Part shown: positions 48,014-58,753 of the stretch, in pieces
Numbering within the stretch: the first letter of the stretch is position 1
Layout: every line of letters begins with the position of its first letter
Assembly: GCF_014138435.1 (NCBI RefSeq)
Contig: NZ_JACJIM010000004.1
Span: 186,001-250,000, forward strand
Direction of reading: 5' to 3'
Origin: Methylobacterium fujisawaense
GTDB taxonomy: Bacteria; Pseudomonadota; Alphaproteobacteria; Rhizobiales; Beijerinckiaceae
DNA: 64,000 nt
The notes under the pieces: model-generated
The model's input: only the letters and a program-made list of their open reading frames with translations
Told to the model about the DNA's origin: nothing
Databases searched by the model: none
Program-made: the position numbers and the translations under genes

Positions 48014-49783
48014 TTAGTACACGTCCTGCTGGTAGCGGTGACCGCGCTCCAAAGCCGCGACCTGGGTCTCCGCGTCGGCGGCGCTCAGGTTCTTCACGGT
48101 CTGGTACGCGCCCACCACCGCGGCCCGCACGTCCTTGGCCATGTTCTTGGCATCGCCGCAGACGTAGAGATGGGCGCCCCCATCCAGCCAGGAGACCAAC
48201 TCCTGCGCGTGCTGGGTGATCCGGTCCTGCACGTAGACCTTTTCCGGCTGGTCCCGCGAGAAGGCCACGTCGATCTTCGTGAGCGACCCGTCCTCCAGGG
48301 CGTCCTGCCACTCGAGCTGGTACAGGAAGTCGTGGGTGAAGTGCCGGTCGCCGAAGAACAGCCACGACCGCCCGGGGGCCTCGATCGCCCGGCGCTCCTG
48401 CACGAAGGCGCGGAACGGCGCGACGCCGGTGCCGGGGCCGACCATGATGATGTCGGTGGCCGGGTCCTGCGGCAGGCGGAAGTGGCGGTTCGGCTTCAGC
48501 CGCACCCGCAGCTTGGCGCCGTCGCGGATCCGGTCGGCCACGTGGACCGAGGCGACGCCCGAGCGGGCGCGGCCGTGGGTCTCGTAGCGCACCGCCGCGA
48601 TGGCGAGGTGGACCTCGTCGCCCACCTCCTTGCGCGAGGAGGCGATCGAGTAGGCCCGCGGCGGCAGCGGCCGGGTGATGGTGCCGAGATGCTCGGCCGT
48701 GAGCTTGGCCGGATAGGTCTCCAGCAGGTCGATCAGGTGCCGCCCCTCGATCCAGGCCTTGGCCTCGCCGCTGTCGATGAGCGTCTGCGCCTGCGTGTGG
48801 CCGGTGGCCTTGACGAAACGCTCGACCGTGGCGGCCGACAGCGTGGTGATGTCCCGCTCGGCCAGCAGCGCCTTGCGCAGGGCCTCGTCGCCCGAGAGCC
48901 CGGCGGCGTTGAGGATCTCGTCCACGAGCTGCGGGTCGTTCTCGGGGAAGATCTCCAGCGAGTCGCCCGGCTCGTAGGCCGGGGCGCCCTCCTCGAAGGC
49001 GAGGGCGAGGTGGATCGTCTCCTTGTCGGAGCGCGAGGAATTGAGGTTCACGTGCTCGACGACCTCGACCACCACGGGCTCGCGGCTCGGCTCGGCGTCG
49101 TCCTCCTCGCCGGTGCCGGCGCGGGCGAAGTCCACCGCCACGACGTTGTCGGGCTGCTCCGCCGGGGCGAGCGCCTTGAGCGCGCCCTTGATCCAGTCGG
49201 CCGCCGGCTTCTCGAAGTCGAGGTCGAGGTCGGCCCGCTCCGCGGCGCGCTTGCCTCCCAGCGCCTCGAAGCGTTCGTCGAGGGCCTTCCCGATGGCGCA
49301 GAACTCCGCGTAGGAGGTGTCGCCGAGCGCCAGCACCGCGAACTCGACACCGTCGAGGCGCGGGGCGCCCTCCCCCATCAGCTCGCCATAGGCCCGCACG
49401 GCCCGGGCCGGCGGCTCGCCCTCGCCCCAGGTGGCCGCGATGGCGACGAGCTTGCCGGCCTTGGGCAGGGTCGCGATGTCGAGGTCGGCGAAGTCCACGA
49501 CCTTCGGCTTGAAGCCCTGCTTGCGCGCCAGCTTGGCGACGGTGCCGGCGAGCGCTTCGGAATTCCCCGATTCGCTCGCGTAGATCACCGTCAGCGGCGC
49601 GGCGGCCTTGGGCGGCGCGGCCGGCAAAGCGGCGGGCTGGCCACCGGCGGCGTCGAGGCCCGCCAGGAAGCCGGCCAGCCATGCGCGCTGCGTGGGGCTC
49701 GCGGCGCCGAGCACCGCATCGAGGCTGGCGCGCTCGCCGTCCCCGAACGGGGCGGTGCGCGGGAGGAGGTTCTGGCGGGACAT
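48014..49783 (-). CDS. cysJ: Sulfite reductase flavoprotein subunit
   Basis: 589 residues in the CysJ order: about 60 variable N-terminal residues, a flavodoxin-like FMN domain (TVIYASESGNSEALAGTVAK to LGDTSYAEFCAIGK), an FAD domain (RAYSIASSRKEVGDEVHLAI), and a NADPH domain (MVGPGTGVAPFRAFVQER, LFFGDRHFTHDFLY). It ends YQQDVY. It passes electrons from NADPH to the CysI hemoprotein encoded downstream. Two palindromes upstream are described separately. Confidence 0.94.
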   Translation of the reverse strand: MSRQNLLPRTAPFGDGERASLDAVLGAASPTQRAWLAGFLAGLDAAGGQPAALPAAPPKAAAPLTVIYASESGNSEALAGTVAKLARKQGFKPKVVDFADLDIATLPKAGKLVAIAATWGEGEPPARAVRAYGELMGEGAPRLDGVEFAVLALGDTSYAEFCAIGKALDERFEALGGKRAAERADLDLDFEKPAADWIKGALKALAPAEQPDNVVAVDFARAGTGEEDDAEPSREPVVVEVVEHVNLNSSRSDKETIHLALAFEEGAPAYEPGDSLEIFPENDPQLVDEILNAAGLSGDEALRKALLAERDITTLSAATVERFVKATGHTQAQTLIDSGEAKAWIEGRHLIDLLETYPAKLTAEHLGTITRPLPPRAYSIASSRKEVGDEVHLAIAAVRYETHGRARSGVASVHVADRIRDGAKLRVRLKPNRHFRLPQDPATDIIMVGPGTGVAPFRAFVQERRAIEAPGRSWLFFGDRHFTHDFLYQLEWQDALEDGSLTKIDVAFSRDQPEKVYVQDRITQHAQELVSWLDGGAHLYVCGDAKNMAKDVRAAVVGAYQTVKNLSAADAETQVAALERGHRYQQDVY

Positions 49784-49828
49784 TACGAGACCATGTCGGG
49801 GCCTGCGCGGCCCGTGTCAATCAAGAAA

Positions 49829-49846
49829 CGTTCTTTTTGCAGAACG
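49829..49846 (-). promoter_or_regulatory. GTTC-N8-GAAC palindrome before cysJ
   Basis: CGTTCT-N6-AGAACG lies 46-63 bp upstream of the cysJ start. The core GTTC-N8-GAAC occurs again with the same spacing upstream of cysH (50587-50602). A shared factor controlling both cys arms is a plausible inference. Confidence 0.6.
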
Positions 49847-49887
49847 GGCGGAGACGAGAACATCACATTCGCTGCACTGCGAAAAAA

Positions 49888-49902
49888 GAGAATATCATTC
49901 TC
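49888..49902. promoter_or_regulatory. 15-bp palindrome GAGAATATCATTCTC, Lrp-like site
   Basis: Six-base arms with a 3-base centre. It matches the 15-bp Lrp consensus (YAGHAWATTWTDCTR, from memory) at about 12 positions. It overlaps the stop codon of the regulator gene and is about 105 bp upstream of cysJ. A weaker similar block, GAGAACATCACATTC, lies 32 bp nearer to cysJ (49856-49870). Confidence 0.55.
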
Positions 49903-50410
49903 CTACCACGGAGAGGACCGGGGAGGTGCCGGGCAGATGGCGCCCGTTCTTGGGCGGCGCCGGCAGCGGCAGCGCCGTCGTGGATTTCACCTTTTCCATG
50001 GCGAAGCGGGAGGTGACGTTCTTGAGCGGCAGCACCGCGATGAGGTGCTTGTAGAAGCTGTCATAGGCCTGCATGTCGGCGACGACGACCCGCAGCATGT
50101 AGTCCACGTCGCCCGCCATCCGGTAGAACTCCAGCACCTCCGGCATGGCCGAGACGGTTGCGGCGAAGCGCTGCAGCCAGTCCTGGGAATGGTCGGCGGT
50201 CTCGATGGAGACGAACACGGTCAGCCCGAGGCCGAGCTTCACCGGATCGAGCACCGCCACCCGCCGGTCGATGACCCCGTCGGCCTCCAGCTTCTGGATC
50301 CGCTTCCAGCACGGGGTCTGCGACAGGCCCACGCGTTCGCCGATCGCCGCGATGGAGAGCGTCGCGTCGGTCTGCAGCAGGGCGAGAATCTTCAGATCGA
50401 TCGCGTCCAA
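49895..50410 (-). CDS. Lrp/AsnC family regulator, DecR-like
   Basis: 171 residues: HTH near residues 15-45 (LSIAAIGERVGLSQTPCWKRIQKLEADGVI) and a RAM ligand domain. Several blocks agree closely with E. coli DecR (YbaO) as I remember it: TPCWKR, GLGLTVFV, MPEVLEFYRMAGDVDYMLRVVVADM, and VTSRFAMEKVKSTTALPL. DecR responds to cysteine. Here the gene lies directly upstream of cysJ and divergent from cysH, so a cysteine-sensing role in sulfur assimilation is a reasonable inference. The C-terminal tail beyond TTALPL (about 20 residues) is extra. Confidence 0.9.
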   Translation of the reverse strand: MDAIDLKILALLQTDATLSIAAIGERVGLSQTPCWKRIQKLEADGVIDRRVAVLDPVKLGLGLTVFVSIETADHSQDWLQRFAATVSAMPEVLEFYRMAGDVDYMLRVVVADMQAYDSFYKHLIAVLPLKNVTSRFAMEKVKSTTALPLPAPPKNGRHLPGTSPVLSVVGE

Positions 50411-50578
50411 AGCTGTCTCCGTGGGCTTCCGCCGCGCGCGGGGCGCGGGCGCATATAGGAGGCTACCGGTCTCGGTGAGAAGAATCTTTTACCTCGGGAC
50501 CAGGTTGCCCGCGCCGATTGCTGTGCGCAACCGCACGCCGAACCGCCGGCCCGACACCGTCAAGCGCGCCGGGGCGCC

Positions 50579-50602
50579 TTGACTTCGTTCGGTATAGCGA
50601 AC
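50579..50602 (+). promoter_or_regulatory. Promoter-like TTGACT with GTTC-N8-GAAC palindrome before cysH
   Basis: TTGACT at 50579-50584 resembles a -35 box. GTTC-GGTATAGC-GAAC follows at 50587-50602, so the palindrome would sit between -35 and -10, a repressor-like position. It shares its half-sites and 8-bp spacing with the cysJ site. A possible DecR autoregulation block, GAGAAGAATCTTTTA, lies at 50477-50491. Confidence 0.55.
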
Positions 50603-50679
50603 ATTTCCGCCCTTCGACAACAGGCATGGCGCAGGCCGTGGCCTTTCCACCCACCATGCGAACCCCGGGACATGGCGCG

Positions 50680-51504
50680 ATGACCCGTCCGGACCGACAG
50701 ACGGCCGAAGCCCTCGCGGAGCGGTTGTCCGGGCTCGACCTTCCAGGCCGCCTCGACCTGATCGCCGCCGAGATCCCCGGCCGCCTCGTCTTCACGACGA
50801 GCCTGGGCGTCGAGGATCAGGCGCTCACCCACGCCCTGGCCATGGCGGGCCTGGCGAAGGGGCGCGTCGAGATCGTCACCCTCGATACCGGCCGCCTCTT
50901 CGCCGAGACCTACGACACCTGGACCGAGACCGAAGCGGCCTACGGCATCCGGATCGCCGCCTATGCGCCCGAGCGCGCGGCCGCGGAGGCGTTCGTTCGG
51001 GACGAAGGCATCAACGGCTTCCGGCGCTCGGTGGCCGCCCGGCAGGCCTGCTGCGGCTTCCGCAAGGTCGAGCCGCTGGGCCGGGCGCTCGAAGGCGCGA
51101 GCGGCTGGCTCACGGGCCTGCGGGCCGGCCAGTCCGCCAACCGCGCCGAGACGCCGCTGGCCGAGTTCGACCCCGCCCGCGGCCTGATCAAGCTGAACCC
51201 CCTGGCCGATTGGTCCCGGGCGCAGGTCGACAGCTTCGTGCGCGACAATTTCGTGCCCTACAACGTCCTGCACGACCGGGGCTTCCCGTCGATCGGCTGC
51301 GCCCCCTGCACCCGGGCCGTGAAGCTCGGCGAGCCCGAGCGCGCCGGCCGCTGGTGGTGGGAGCAGGAGGAGAAGAAGGAATGCGGCCTGCATGTCGGAC
51401 GCCCCGGGGCGTCGGTGCAGCCCGGCCAGGAGGCCGCCGTTTTCGAGACTCCTTTAAAGACTAACCAAGATCATTCAGCCCGCCAGCCGGAGTTCGCCCG
51501 ATGA
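50680..51504 (+). CDS. cysH: Adenylylsulfate (APS) reductase, thioredoxin-dependent, Fe-S type
   Basis: 274 residues. The N-terminal PAPS/APS reductase fold includes [14 protein letters not shown] and [14 protein letters not shown]. The paired cysteine motifs [14 protein letters not shown] and GCAPCTRAV mark the [4Fe-4S] form that reduces APS directly (EC 1.8.4.10), and the redox Cys is in ECGLH near the end. It makes sulfite from APS. Start uncertain: in-frame ATGs lie 24 and 54 bases upstream; this one gives a family-like length. It overlaps cysD by 4 bp (ATGA). Confidence 0.93.
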   Translation: MTRPDRQTAEALAERLSGLDLPGRLDLIAAEIPGRLVFTTSLGVEDQALTHALAMAGLAKGRVEIVTLDTGRLFAETYDTWTETEAAYGIRIAAYAPERAAAEAFVRDEGINGFRRSVAARQACCGFRKVEPLGRALEGASGWLTGLRAGQSANRAETPLAEFDPARGLIKLNPLADWSRAQVDSFVRDNFVPYNVLHDRGFPSIGCAPCTRAVKLGEPERAGRWWWEQEEKKECGLHVGRPGASVQPGQEAAVFETPLKTNQDHSARQPEFAR

Positions 51505-52463
51505 GCGCCGCCCTCGCCGCCACCGTGCCGCCGAGCGCCCCTGCGTCCGCACAGACCTCTGCCGACCGCCTCAGCCACCTCAAGCGGCTGGAGGCCGAGG
51601 CCATCCACATCTTCCGGGAGACGGTCGCCGAGACCGAGAACCCGGTGATGCTCTACTCGATCGGCAAGGATTCCTCGGTGCTGCTGCACCTCGCCCTCAA
51701 GGCCTTCGCGCCCGGGCGGCTGCCGTTCCCGCTGCTCCACGTCGACACCACGTGGAAGTTCCGCGAGATGATCGCCTTCCGCGACGCCCGCGCCAAGGAA
51801 CTCGGCCTCGACCTCCTGATCCACACGAACCCGGACGGGCTCGCCCGCGGCATCGGACCGGTGAGCCACGGCTCCGAGGTCCACACCGACGTGATGAAGA
51901 CGCAGGCCCTGCGGCAGGCCCTCGACAAGCACAAGTTCGATGCGGCCTTCGGCGGCGCCCGCCGCGACGAGGAGGCGAGCCGCGCCAAGGAGCGGATCAT
52001 CTCCCTGCGCACCGCACAGCACCGCTGGGACCCGAAGCGCCAGCGCGCCGAGCCCTGGCATCTCTACAATCTCAAGAAGAAGCGGGGCGAATCCCTGCGG
52101 GTCTTCCCGCTGTCGAACTGGACCGAGCTCGACATCTGGCTCTACATCGAGCAGGAAAACATTCCGATCGTGCCGCTCTACTTCGCCAAGGAGCGGCCCG
52201 TGGTGGAGCGCGACGGGCAGCTGATCATGGTCGACGACGACCGGCTGCCGTTGGCGCCCGGCGAGACCCCGCAGCAGCGGCTCGTCCGCTTCCGCACGCT
52301 CGGCTGCTACCCGCTCACCGGCGCGGTGGAGAGCGACGCCGCGACGCTCCCCGAGATCATCGGCGAGACGCTCGCCGCCCGCACCTCGGAGCGCCAGGGC
52401 CGGGTGATCGACAAGGACGGGGCCGGCGCCATGGAGCGCAAGAAGCAGGAGGGCTATTTCTGA
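51501..52463 (+). CDS. cysD: Sulfate adenylyltransferase subunit 2
   Basis: 320 residues. The PP-loop is [17 protein letters not shown], and [17 protein letters not shown] and [24 protein letters not shown] are standard CysD blocks. It makes APS from sulfate and ATP, driven by the GTPase CysN. The start lies inside the cysH stop, and its stop overlaps the cysN start by one base (TGATG), so cysH-cysD-cysN is one coupled operon. Confidence 0.97.
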   Translation: MSAALAATVPPSAPASAQTSADRLSHLKRLEAEAIHIFRETVAETENPVMLYSIGKDSSVLLHLALKAFAPGRLPFPLLHVDTTWKFREMIAFRDARAKELGLDLLIHTNPDGLARGIGPVSHGSEVHTDVMKTQALRQALDKHKFDAAFGGARRDEEASRAKERIISLRTAQHRWDPKRQRAEPWHLYNLKKKRGESLRVFPLSNWTELDIWLYIEQENIPIVPLYFAKERPVVERDGQLIMVDDDRLPLAPGETPQQRLVRFRTLGCYPLTGAVESDAATLPEIIGETLAARTSERQGRVIDKDGAGAMERKKQEGYF

Positions 52464-53869
52464 TGACGGTGCACCAGGCTCCTACGGCCTTCGCCGATCG
52501 CGCCTCCGGCTACGCGGCCTTCCTCACGGCCCACCGCAGCAAGGCGGTGCTGCGCTTCATCGCCTGCGGCTCGGTGGATGACGGCAAGTCGACCCTGATC
52601 GGGCGGCTCCTGCACGACACCAAGCAGATCTTCGACGACCAGATCTCGGCGCTCCAGCGCGATTCGCGCAAGCACGGGACGCAGGGGCAGGAGGTGGATC
52701 TCGCGCTGCTGGTGGACGGCCTCCAGGCCGAGCGCGAGCAGGGCATCACGATCGACGTCGCCTACCGGTTCTTCTCCACCGACAGGCGCTCGTTCATCGT
52801 GGCCGACACGCCCGGCCACGAGCAGTACACCCGCAACATGGCCACCGGCGCCTCGACGGCGGACGTGGCGGTGATCCTGGTCGATGCCCGCCAGGGCCTG
52901 ACCCGCCAGACCCGGCGCCACGCGCTGCTGGTCTCGAATCTCGGGATCCGCCGGGTCGTGCTGGCGGTGAACAAGATGGATCTCGCCGGCTGGGCGCAGG
53001 GCACCTTCGACGGCATCGTCGCGGGCTTCTCCGACTTCGCCCGGGATCTGAACTTCGCCGAGGTCAAGGCGATCCCGCTCTCGGCCAAGAACGGCGACAA
53101 CGTCGTGGAGCCGGGCATCGCGGCGCCCTGGTACACGGGCGGCCCCCTGCTCGCCTACCTGGAGACCGTGCCGGTCCGCGCCGAGGCGCTGAACGCGCCG
53201 TTCCGCATGGCGGTGCAGTGGGTCAACCGGCCCAATTCCGAGTTCCGCGGCTACAGCGGCCGGATCGCCAGCGGCCGGGTGCGCCCGGGCGATTCCGTGA
53301 CGGTCCAGCCCTCCGGCCGGACCTCGACCGTGGCGCGGATCTACACCGCCGACGGCGACCTGCCCGAGGCCGGCGAGGACGAGTCAGTCACCCTGGTGCT
53401 GGCCGACCAGATCGACGCCTCCCGCGGTCAGGTGATCGTGGCCACCGACGCACCGATGCGGGTCACCGAGACCCTCGACGCCCGCCTGTTCTGGGCGGCC
53501 GAGACCGATCTCAGCCCGGGTGCCAGCCTGTTCGCCAAGATCGGCACCGCCACGGTCACCGCGACCGTGGAGCGGATCATCTCGCGCATCGATCCAGAGA
53601 CCGGCAGGCCCGGCCCGGCCGAGCGCCTGTCGGCCAACGACATCGCCGACGTGGCCCTGCGCCTCGACCGGGCGGTGGCGGTCGACGCCTACGCGGAGAA
53701 CCGCGAGACCGGCAGCCTGATCCTGATCGACCGCGAGACCACCGACACGGCGGCGCTCGGGCTGGTCCTGGCGCCGAAGACGGAAGCGGCCAAGCCGGCG
53801 ACGCCCGATGCGAAACCTGCGGAAGGCGGCGGCTTCCTCGCCCGTCTCGGTCGCCTGTTCGGGCGCTGA
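52463..53869 (+). CDS. cysN: Sulfate adenylyltransferase subunit 1, GTPase
   Basis: 468 residues, an EF-Tu-like GTPase: G1 GSVDDGKST (36-44), G2 region EQGITIDVAYRFF, G3 DTPGHEQY, G4 NKMD, then the beta-barrel domains. No CysC (APS kinase) domain is fused at the C-terminus; instead there is a short Ala/Pro/Lys linker and a basic tail (GGGFLARLGRLFGR). GTP hydrolysis drives APS formation with CysD. Absence of CysC fits the APS-type reductase encoded upstream. Confidence 0.96.
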   Translation: MTVHQAPTAFADRASGYAAFLTAHRSKAVLRFIACGSVDDGKSTLIGRLLHDTKQIFDDQISALQRDSRKHGTQGQEVDLALLVDGLQAEREQGITIDVAYRFFSTDRRSFIVADTPGHEQYTRNMATGASTADVAVILVDARQGLTRQTRRHALLVSNLGIRRVVLAVNKMDLAGWAQGTFDGIVAGFSDFARDLNFAEVKAIPLSAKNGDNVVEPGIAAPWYTGGPLLAYLETVPVRAEALNAPFRMAVQWVNRPNSEFRGYSGRIASGRVRPGDSVTVQPSGRTSTVARIYTADGDLPEAGEDESVTLVLADQIDASRGQVIVATDAPMRVTETLDARLFWAAETDLSPGASLFAKIGTATVTATVERIISRIDPETGRPGPAERLSANDIADVALRLDRAVAVDAYAENRETGSLILIDRETTDTAALGLVLAPKTEAAKPATPDAKPAEGGGFLARLGRLFGR

Positions 53870-53910
53870 GGACGGCCGGGCGCGCGACTGGTTTCAGGAT
53901 CGGGCGCGGG

Positions 53911-54052
53911 TCCCCTCTCCCGTGCGGGAGAGGGACAGGGTGAGGGATCAGGTCTGTCCGGAGAGGGCTCGACCTGACTGCGCGGCAAGGACGGGCTCGA
54001 TCCTGTGGCGTCTCGTCCCTCACCCCAACCCTCTCCCGCACGGGAAAGGGGG
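53911..54052. repeat. Intergenic palindromic repeat, family C, after cysN
   Basis: Ends CCCCTCTCCCGTGCGGGAG and CTCTCCCGCACGGGAAAGG are inverted. The left 65 bp (through GTCCGGAGAGGG) repeat the element at 47857 in the opposite orientation with a few changes; the rest differs. It lies between the convergent cysN and FAH-family genes and could end both transcripts. Confidence 0.8.
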
Positions 54053-54108
54053 CCGGTCGCTTGCCGCGCCCGTGTAGGCGCAGCGGACCGGGCCGTCGCG
54101 CAACGCGA

Positions 54109-55149
54109 TCAGACCAGCTTGAACCGCAGCGCCCCGAGCCCTTCCAGCTCCGAGACCACCTCGTCGCCGGGCTTCAGCCACGCCCGGTCCTTGCGCGGAG
54201 TCTTCTCGCCGAAGATCACCCCCTGCGGCGTGCCCGTGTAGAAGATGTCTCCCGGCTTGATCGTCATCACCTTGGACGCGAAGCTGATCAGCTGGCGGCA
54301 GTTGAAGATCATGTCGTTGGTGCTCCAGTCCTGGCGCACCTGGCCGTTGACCAGCGTCTTGAGCTTGAGGTCGTTCGGGTCCTTCACCCGGTCGGCGGTC
54401 ACCAGGTAGGGGCCGAGCGGCGCGAACCCGTCCGAGGTCTTGCCGATCATGAATTGCGAGGTCAGCGTCTGGAGGTCCCGGGCGCTGAAATCGTTGCCCG
54501 TGCAGTAGCCGGCGAGATAGTCTAGGGCGTCCGCCTCGGACACGTTCCGGCACTCGCGGCCGAACACCATCACCAGCTCGGTCTCGTAGTCGAATTCCCG
54601 CGCCGCCTGGGTCGGCAGCGTGATCGTGCCGCCGTGGTGGTTCAGGGCGTTGTTGTACTTGTTGAACAGCGGCGGGTCCTTGGGGATCGGTGTGCCGGTC
54701 TCCTCCGCGTGGTGGCGGTAGTTGAAGCCCATCATGATGATCTTCTCGGGCCGCGTGACCACCGGCGCGTAGGCGATGCCGGATTCCGCCAGCATGAAGC
54801 GCCCGTCGGGGGCGGCCTCGACCGCGTCGATCAGCGCCCGCAGCGCCGGGCCGCGCCCGTTCTGGAGAAGGTCGTCCATGTCGGTGGGAACCGGCATCCC
54901 GAGCGCCCGGCCGGCGGCTTCGACGTCGAGCACGCCGTCCCTGGTCTTCACGCCCAGGGCGTAGCCGTCGCCGCGGCGCATGTTGAGCAGGATCATGTCC
55001 CGAGGCATGCCGAAGGGCGGCGGCGCCGCCGGCGCGGTGTTGGGCGCGGTCTTCGGAGCCGCCGTGCGCTCCTCGGCGGCCCGGGCCGGCGCCGCGGCGG
55101 CGGCGAGGCCCGCGGCCGTGGCGGTCAGAAATTCGCGTCGGTTGCCCAT
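54109..55149 (-). CDS. Fumarylacetoacetate hydrolase family protein with Tat signal
   Basis: 346 residues. The N-terminus MGNRREFLTATAAGLAAAAAPARA is a Tat-type signal, unusual for this mostly cytosolic family. The FAH C-terminal domain follows: IIMMGFNYRHHAEETG, FDYETELVMVFGRECR, GYCTGNDFSARDLQ, GDIFYTGTPQGV. The metal-binding Glu/Asp sit in the DYETE block. Relatives cut C-C bonds in beta-diketo acids or decarboxylate oxaloacetate. GGAGGAGAGG precedes this ATG, and the longer frame upstream is rejected. Confidence 0.88.
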   Translation of the reverse strand: MGNRREFLTATAAGLAAAAAPARAAEERTAAPKTAPNTAPAAPPPFGMPRDMILLNMRRGDGYALGVKTRDGVLDVEAAGRALGMPVPTDMDDLLQNGRGPALRALIDAVEAAPDGRFMLAESGIAYAPVVTRPEKIIMMGFNYRHHAEETGTPIPKDPPLFNKYNNALNHHGGTITLPTQAAREFDYETELVMVFGRECRNVSEADALDYLAGYCTGNDFSARDLQTLTSQFMIGKTSDGFAPLGPYLVTADRVKDPNDLKLKTLVNGQVRQDWSTNDMIFNCRQLISFASKVMTIKPGDIFYTGTPQGVIFGEKTPRKDRAWLKPGDEVVSELEGLGALRFKLV

Positions 55150-55257
55150 GCTGCCTCTCCTCCGGTCGGCCCGTCTGGTCGCGGGCGTGATCCGGGCGGG
55201 AGCCTGCACGGCCGGCGGCGGCGCCGCCAGGACCCCGCGGCGGGGGCCGGTGACGGC

Positions 55258-57687
<2,430 letters not shown>

Positions 57688-57707
57688 GGCCCTCCGGGCG
57701 ATCCTGA

Positions 57708-57737
57708 CCGAGCGCGGCCCCCCCAGTCCGCGCTCGG
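57708..57737 (+). terminator. Perfect 10-bp hairpin after aatA
   Basis: CCGAGCGCGG, a 10-nt loop and CCGCGCTCGG lie 20 bp past the stop. No T tract, so intrinsic termination is uncertain. Confidence 0.55.
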
Positions 57738-58255
57738 CGTGACGGGGCTCGCGCCCGCGCTCTCGGGGGCGCCCTCCGGTCGGCCGCGGGGCCCGCTGAT
57801 ACGCTTCGCCGCGGCCGCGGCGGCGCGCGGATCGCCGCGCGGGCCACCGAAACGGTCCCGCCTCTGTTGCCGGCTCGGCTGTCACCCTCTACACGGGCTG
57901 TCCCCAGCGGCCGATGCGCCTGAAGGTTTCGCGAGCCCGCTCGGGCCTGCATGGCAGCGGGGTCGGCAGTGACGGGGCGGTCCGGACCAGTTCTCTGGGC
58001 CGTTCCTGTGAGGCTCAGTGGGCCGAGTCGCTGCAGGAGTGTCGGGAGCGCGGGGAACAGGAACCGCGGGTTCGGCGCAAGGCCCACAAGATTCCCCGTC
58101 GACCGAGCGCCGGAGCCGTCCCGACGCCGCGATCTGACCCGTTCCGGGACAGGGCCGAACGCGACGGTTGCGGCTTCGTTCACGCTCCCGCGCGATGATG
58201 CGTCCGGGCCGGGGATCCGGTTCCGCGTAACCGCGTTCTCTCGGGCCTGACGACC
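57738..58255. other. Long intergenic region with no recognised gene
   Basis: 518 bp between aatA and the next small gene. Composition is a little less GC-rich around 57860-58200. Several open frames exist on both strands, but their products are Arg/Pro/Gly/Ala-rich strings with no domain, signal or good start. A small RNA or long leader is possible but nothing in the sequence shows it. Confidence 0.45.
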
Positions 58256-58639
58256 ATGCGAGCCCTGCTCACCAGCGGCATCAAGGCGATCCTCGGCATC
58301 GCCGCGCTCTCCACCGCCGCCCACTGGACTTTGCGCGTGCAGCGCGAGTCCGCCGCGCCCGCCACCGCGACGGCGCGCCCGGCCGAACCGACCGTGACCG
58401 GCTCCATCGAGCCGCGCCGGGTCGAGCGGGCCGCCGCGCTGGTCCCCGCCTCGGTGCCGGCCCCTGCGGCGGCGGTTCTGGTGGCGGCCGCGCGCGCCGC
58501 TCCGGGGCTCGACCAGTCGCATCTGGCTGCCCTGATCGCCGGCGCCACGCCGCCCAAGCCGAAGCTCGCCAAGACCGCGACCAAGACGGCCTCCGCCGAG
58601 AAGACGGCCTCCGCCGAGAAGGCCGCGGTGAAGCGCTGA
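58256..58639 (+). CDS. Small Ala-rich protein with one membrane helix, function unknown
   Basis: 127 residues. A short hydrophobic N-terminal segment (LLTSGIKAILGIAALSTAAHW) acts as a signal or anchor, followed by an Ala/Pro/Val-rich periplasmic region and a Lys/Ala/Glu tail. That tail holds KTASAE twice, from an 18-bp duplication. VTGSIEPRR is a fragment I recall from small Methylobacteriaceae/Bradyrhizobiaceae proteins without function. Low complexity makes the call less certain. Confidence 0.6.
   Translation: MRALLTSGIKAILGIAALSTAAHWTLRVQRESAAPATATARPAEPTVTGSIEPRRVERAAALVPASVPAPAAAVLVAAARAAPGLDQSHLAALIAGATPPKPKLAKTATKTASAEKTASAEKAAVKR
58583..58618 (+). repeat. 18-bp perfect tandem duplication within a gene
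   Basis: AAGACGGCCTCCGCCGAG twice in succession, in frame, encoding KTASAE-KTASAE near the C-terminus. Confidence 0.9.
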
Positions 58640-58753
58640 GCTCCGCCCCGGCCCGGGCGATCGTGCGGGCTGCATGGTTCCCCTGCGCGGCGGCGGATAC
58701 CGGCGAAGCGCCGGGCGTGGCAGTGAACCGGCCTCTACCGAGATGGGTCAGGC

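Noticed and set aside
57739..58250. Several small frames in the gap after aatA
   Set aside because: Arg/Gly/Pro/Ser-rich products with no start signals and no domain.
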